A program made the position numbers and the translations under genes. Under the pieces are notes generated by a model. It was given only the letters and a program-made list of their open reading frames with translations, was not told the DNA's origin and ran no database searches. Shown piece by piece: positions 61,076-64,000 of a stretch of 64,000 bases of DNA (position 1 is its first letter; each line of letters begins with the position of its first letter). Source of the DNA: Nakaseomyces glabratus (taxonomy: Eukaryota; Ascomycota; Saccharomycetes; Saccharomycetales; Saccharomycetaceae); NCBI RefSeq assembly GCF_010111755.1, contig NC_088957.1:930001-994000 (forward strand). Direction: 5' to 3'.

Positions 61076-62809
61076 ATGAAGCTATCCAACGCATTGGCTG
61101 CGGTAGCACTTGCTGTTTCTGGCGTTAATGCCATCGAACCAACAACCACGCTAGCCCCAACGGACTTCAGAGTTAACATGATCGAATTACAAGCTTACTT
61201 GGCTGATATCAAAGGCCACATGATGCAATATCTGAGTTTCCAAGGTGCTAACCCAAATCAGCCTTACCCAAGTCAAATGCTTGGTGCTGTGATGTTTGGA
61301 AATACTGGCCCACTTTCAGAGATTGCACCTGAAACAATCACAATGATGATTACAGGTGTCCCTTGGTATAGTGAAAGACTTGTTGGTGCTATTGCCGCAA
61401 GATTGGCTGACGCAGGTATTGTTACTGCCTGGCCATCTCCATCTCCATCTCCAAGTCCATCACCATCACCATCACCATCACCATCACCATCACCATCACC
61501 ATCACCATCACCATCACCATCATCACCATCACCATCACCATCACCATCACCATCACCATCACCATCTCCATCACCAAGTCCATCACCATCTCCATCACCA
61601 AGTCCATCACCAAGTCCATCACCATCTCCATCACCAAGTCCATCACCAAGTCCATCACCAAAATCCCCATCACCATCTCCAAGCAGCTCCTCCTCATCCT
61701 CTTCTATGCCAAGCAGCTCCTCATCCTCCTCTTCTATGCCAAGCAGTTCCTCATCCTCCTCTTCTATGCCAAGCAGCTCCTCATCCTCCTCTTCTATGCC
61801 AAGCAGTTCCTCATCCTCCTCTTCTATGCCAAGCAGCTCTTCCTCTATGACACCATCTCAAAAGGCTTCCATAATCCCATCTTCTGCAGCTCCAAGCTCA
61901 TCGTCTTCAATAGTCACAACTTCTTCTATATCATCTGCCGACGCATCGCCTGTTCTCCCATCATCGGTTGTTTCCTCATCCTCTACAGAGCCATCATCGG
62001 CTAATCCAAGATCAATTAGTTCTGTCTCTAACTCTACGACTATTATATCGATGTCTTCTCAAACAGGTTCTCTGAATAACATATCAAGCACTGTATTTGG
62101 CAACACCACAGTCTCAATGCCTTCTCCAACTACGGTAGTTGTAACCAACACTGTCGGGGAGGTCATTACTGAGGTCATCACTTATTGCCCAGAAACCGAT
62201 CACCATGGTAACGTGGGAACCAGTACTTCCAGCTATATAATCGGTACTTCAAGGGTAAGTCAGGACACCATGACAACCAAGATAGTAGAAGATAATATCA
62301 CAAAAACTGCCATTGTTTATTGTGAAACCACTACCGATTCCAAAGGACAAGCTTCCACAAAGACAGTCACTGTCTGTCCTGAATGCACTTCCATTAATTC
62401 CAAAAGTGGCTCCAAGAGTACGGAAACAGTTACAGCAACCACCAAGCCTGTCGTTAATGTTTCTAATGGAGTAACTTCGACCACCTTCATCACTGAATAT
62501 GTTACTGTCAAATCAGGTATTCCTACAACATCCTCCACTCCAGGTGGTAAATCCGATGTTCAACAAGCAAAGATTGCTACCACAACTACAACTTTAACTA
62601 GTAAGCAACAACAGGATTCATCTATAAAGATTCAATCTCAATCTGGAACCGTGAAACCTCAGGTAGAACAACAAGTGTCTGCTTCTGCTGCTAAGCAACA
62701 ACATTCAAGTGTTGTGGTATCACAATATGCAGGTTCAGCTGCATCTTTGAATGGTCTAGGCTCAATTGGAACCCTAGTAACATTATTAGTGTTAATGTTA
62801 ATCAACTAA
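61076..62809 (+). CDS. GPI-anchored cell-wall protein with SRP1/TIP1 domain and Ser/Pro repeats
   Basis: A 577-aa secreted protein. Residues 1-19 are a signal peptide (cut after SGVNA). About 25-118 is an SRP1/TIP1 (seripauperin/TIR) domain: [20 protein letters not shown] and [20 protein letters not shown]. Residues 120-203 are almost pure Pro-Ser dipeptides. Residues 205-255 are Ser blocks broken by Met-Pro every 10 residues. A Ser/Thr-rich stalk follows, then two related Cys segments ([12 protein letters not shown] near 365 and [11 protein letters not shown] near 430). The C-terminus is a hydrophobic GPI signal ([16 protein letters not shown]). It should be covalently attached to wall glucan and heavily O-mannosylated. 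It resembles TIR proteins and the adhesin-like wall proteins of C. glabrata; the exact member is uncertain. Confidence 0.9.
   Translation: MKLSNALAAVALAVSGVNAIEPTTTLAPTDFRVNMIELQAYLADIKGHMMQYLSFQGANPNQPYPSQMLGAVMFGNTGPLSEIAPETITMMITGVPWYSERLVGAIAARLADAGIVTAWPSPSPSPSPSPSPSPSPSPSPSPSPSPSPSSPSPSPSPSPSPSPSPSPSPSPSPSPSPSPSPSPSPSPSPSPSPSPKSPSPSPSSSSSSSSMPSSSSSSSSMPSSSSSSSSMPSSSSSSSSMPSSSSSSSSMPSSSSSMTPSQKASIIPSSAAPSSSSSIVTTSSISSADASPVLPSSVVSSSSTEPSSANPRSISSVSNSTTIISMSSQTGSLNNISSTVFGNTTVSMPSPTTVVVTNTVGEVITEVITYCPETDHHGNVGTSTSSYIIGTSRVSQDTMTTKIVEDNITKTAIVYCETTTDSKGQASTKTVTVCPECTSINSKSGSKSTETVTATTKPVVNVSNGVTSTTFITEYVTVKSGIPTTSSTPGGKSDVQQAKIATTTTTLTSKQQQDSSIKIQSQSGTVKPQVEQQVSASAAKQQHSSVVVSQYAGSAASLNGLGSIGTLVTLLVLMLIN
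61432..61674 (+). repeat. CCATCA hexanucleotide array encoding Pro-Ser repeats
   Basis: In-frame 6-bp units (CCATCA, CCATCT, CCAAGT) encode (PS)n, residues 120-203. One TCA insertion near 61520 gives P-S-S-P without a frameshift. Towards the 3' end the variants form a higher-order pattern of CCATCACCATCTCCATCA plus CCAAGT. Confidence 0.92.
61706..61855 (+). repeat. 30-bp minisatellite, 5 units, in the cell-wall gene
   Basis: Units begin ATGCCAAGCAG at 61706, 61736, 61766, 61796 and 61826; the last is shortened. Each full unit encodes [10 protein letters not shown]. Units differ mainly by AGC/AGT at one serine codon, alternating between neighbours. Confidence 0.93.
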
Positions 62810-64000
62810 CGATATCGTACATTGAAAAAAACCTTTATACCCATTTGTACCTACGGCGCATATTTTGACATATTGTTTTGTTCATAGTTAATAGATTCAA
62901 TATTATGCCACATTTTATAGAATATAAAGATCTTTAAAATAACATTTCTTCTTGAAAGTAAATTTTTGTGAAGCATTTATAATGGAACCCCTCTATATTT
63001 TTTGTCCAAAATCCTATCGATCAACAGTTAAAGATGTTGCACGAACAACGTCACTCAAGAAGACGAAGAAATCGCAGGAAATTATATGAGGTTCAGATCG
63101 AAATCAAGATATTAGGCCAATTTTACTACTAGGGACTCAATAAGTAATTAATTCTGTTGCTCGAGAGTTCTTTAACACAAAATCTTTCTAGAAAAAAATC
63201 TTGGGAATACTAGCTTATCTACTAAAACTTACTTGAAAATTCCTAAGTGGCAAGCTAATATTAATTAATACTATTTGCAACTACCGAAAAGTTCTCTAAA
63301 ATTGTTCTCTAATATTGTTCCCCACAAAGTCAAAGTTTATGGCCTGATAAGATACTGAACATGTAGACATAAGTACCTCTTTGCTAAGATTATCACTGCA
63401 TGACCATTACAAGTTTATAATTACATTTGGTTATAAAAAAACCAACTGGAGATGTAGTAACAAGTCTGTATATTGTCCTATTTTATAAAGCTTAGAGTAG
63501 TTGTATGCACGTTATTCAGGCACTTTCGCAAAATCATGAGATTCGACGCTACGCGTACAGATGAAAAACAACTAAAGATCCTAACATTTAAAACTAGCAG
63601 ACGACCTTAATTTACGAATATTACAGCTTCTTTTGGGATCTATTGTAATAGTTCCCACAATCTGAGTTCAGCTCCTTTTTTTTGCTTATCAATCTACCCC
63701 CTCGCCTGAATATTCTTATCGAAGGTTCTACGATGAAAATAATTTGACAGGTAGACTTCCTTGAGTTGGATGCAAAAGCAGCACATTAAAATAGTTTAAA
63801 GTTTCTATGAAAGCCTTGAAAACTTAAGCAGTTCTATTGTAATTTCCCATGTCGATAATTATAGAATCCCAACAAATCTATTATTAATTAATTCCTTGAT
63901 ATTGATGTACCATTTTGAAGAATACTAAGCATCCTAATGAGCATCATATCAGTAGTAATACATTTGACCTCGTTAACCGAAATTACAAAACAATTAAGCC
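62810..64000. other. Right-end region, no gene seen
   Basis: 1.19 kb of AT-rich sequence after the cell-wall gene. No ORF of useful length, no RNA gene and no telomere-type repeat was recognised. Confidence 0.6.

Noticed and set aside
61356..61850. His-rich and Met/Val-rich frames over the cell-wall gene repeats
   Set aside because: These are other-frame readings of the CCATCA array; the signal peptide, domain and GPI signal all belong to the 61076 frame.
63300..64000. Possible telomeric or subtelomeric repeats at the right edge
   Set aside because: No G-rich telomere-type units or tandem repeats were found, so the chromosome end is not in this window.

Overview
The window is nuclear DNA of a budding yeast of the family Saccharomycetaceae. 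Genes are mostly intron-poor and on both strands. The two spliced genes have yeast-type introns (GTACGT or GTATGT donors, TACTAAC-like branch sites), and CTG is read as leucine at conserved positions, for example in the eIF2B-beta gene, so this is not a CUG-Ser yeast. The gene order fits a post-whole-genome-duplication species. My best guess is Nakaseomyces glabratus (Candida glabrata) or a close relative. The strongest support is the glycogen debranching enzyme: its length (1528 aa) and catalytic residue numbers (D535, E564, D670, D1241, E1492) equal those I remember for the C. glabrata enzyme. No database search was possible.

Left block (1-19562). The order is TUF1 (partial, -), an uncharacterised one-TM protein (-), GCD7 (+), SER1 (-), RPS30 (+, spliced), LAS17 (-), a YLR278C-like zinc-cluster regulator (+) and SYC1 (+). 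These interleave the S. cerevisiae chromosome XV segment YOR179-187 with its duplicated sister on chromosome XII (YLR278-291), with orientations kept. This is the pattern expected when sister copies were lost differently after genome duplication. Intergenic DNA here is long (up to 2.8 kb) and in places unusually GC-rich, with short tandem repeats, poly-G runs, Reb1-like sites and a perfect 34-bp palindrome made of two opposed Rap1-like sites.

Central block (20823-55602). Sixteen genes match S. cerevisiae YPR175W to YPR191W in order and strand: DPB2, BET2, PRP4, HDA3, AOS1, SEC23, SMX3, DPM1, GDB1, ATG13, PZF1, RPO26 (spliced), MLC2, SKI3, RPC82 and QCR2. They cover DNA replication, splicing, histone deacetylation, sumoylation, secretion, glycogen breakdown, autophagy, RNA polymerase I/II/III function, cytokinesis, mRNA decay and respiration. 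PAC-type promoter motifs lie before PRP4 and between PZF1 and RPO26, an MCB pair lies upstream of DPB2, and stress elements lie upstream of GDB1.

Right end (55603-64000). QCR7, a second cytochrome bc1 subunit gene, follows QCR2. A 3.7-kb stretch without convincing genes precedes a GPI-anchored SRP1/TIP1-type cell-wall protein with Pro-Ser and Ser-rich minisatellites. The last 1.2 kb shows no gene. The S. cerevisiae counterparts of QCR2 and QCR7 are both near telomeres, so this end is probably subtelomeric.

I saw no tRNA, rRNA, transposon, CRISPR array or virus. Most of the window is conserved housekeeping DNA. The items most worth checking are a 47-codon candidate membrane-protein ORF between RPC82 and QCR2, a strong hairpin with pseudoknot potential after SYC1, the palindromic Rap1 site, the GC-rich intergenic motif clusters, and a four-codon uORF whose stop overlaps the SKI3 start.
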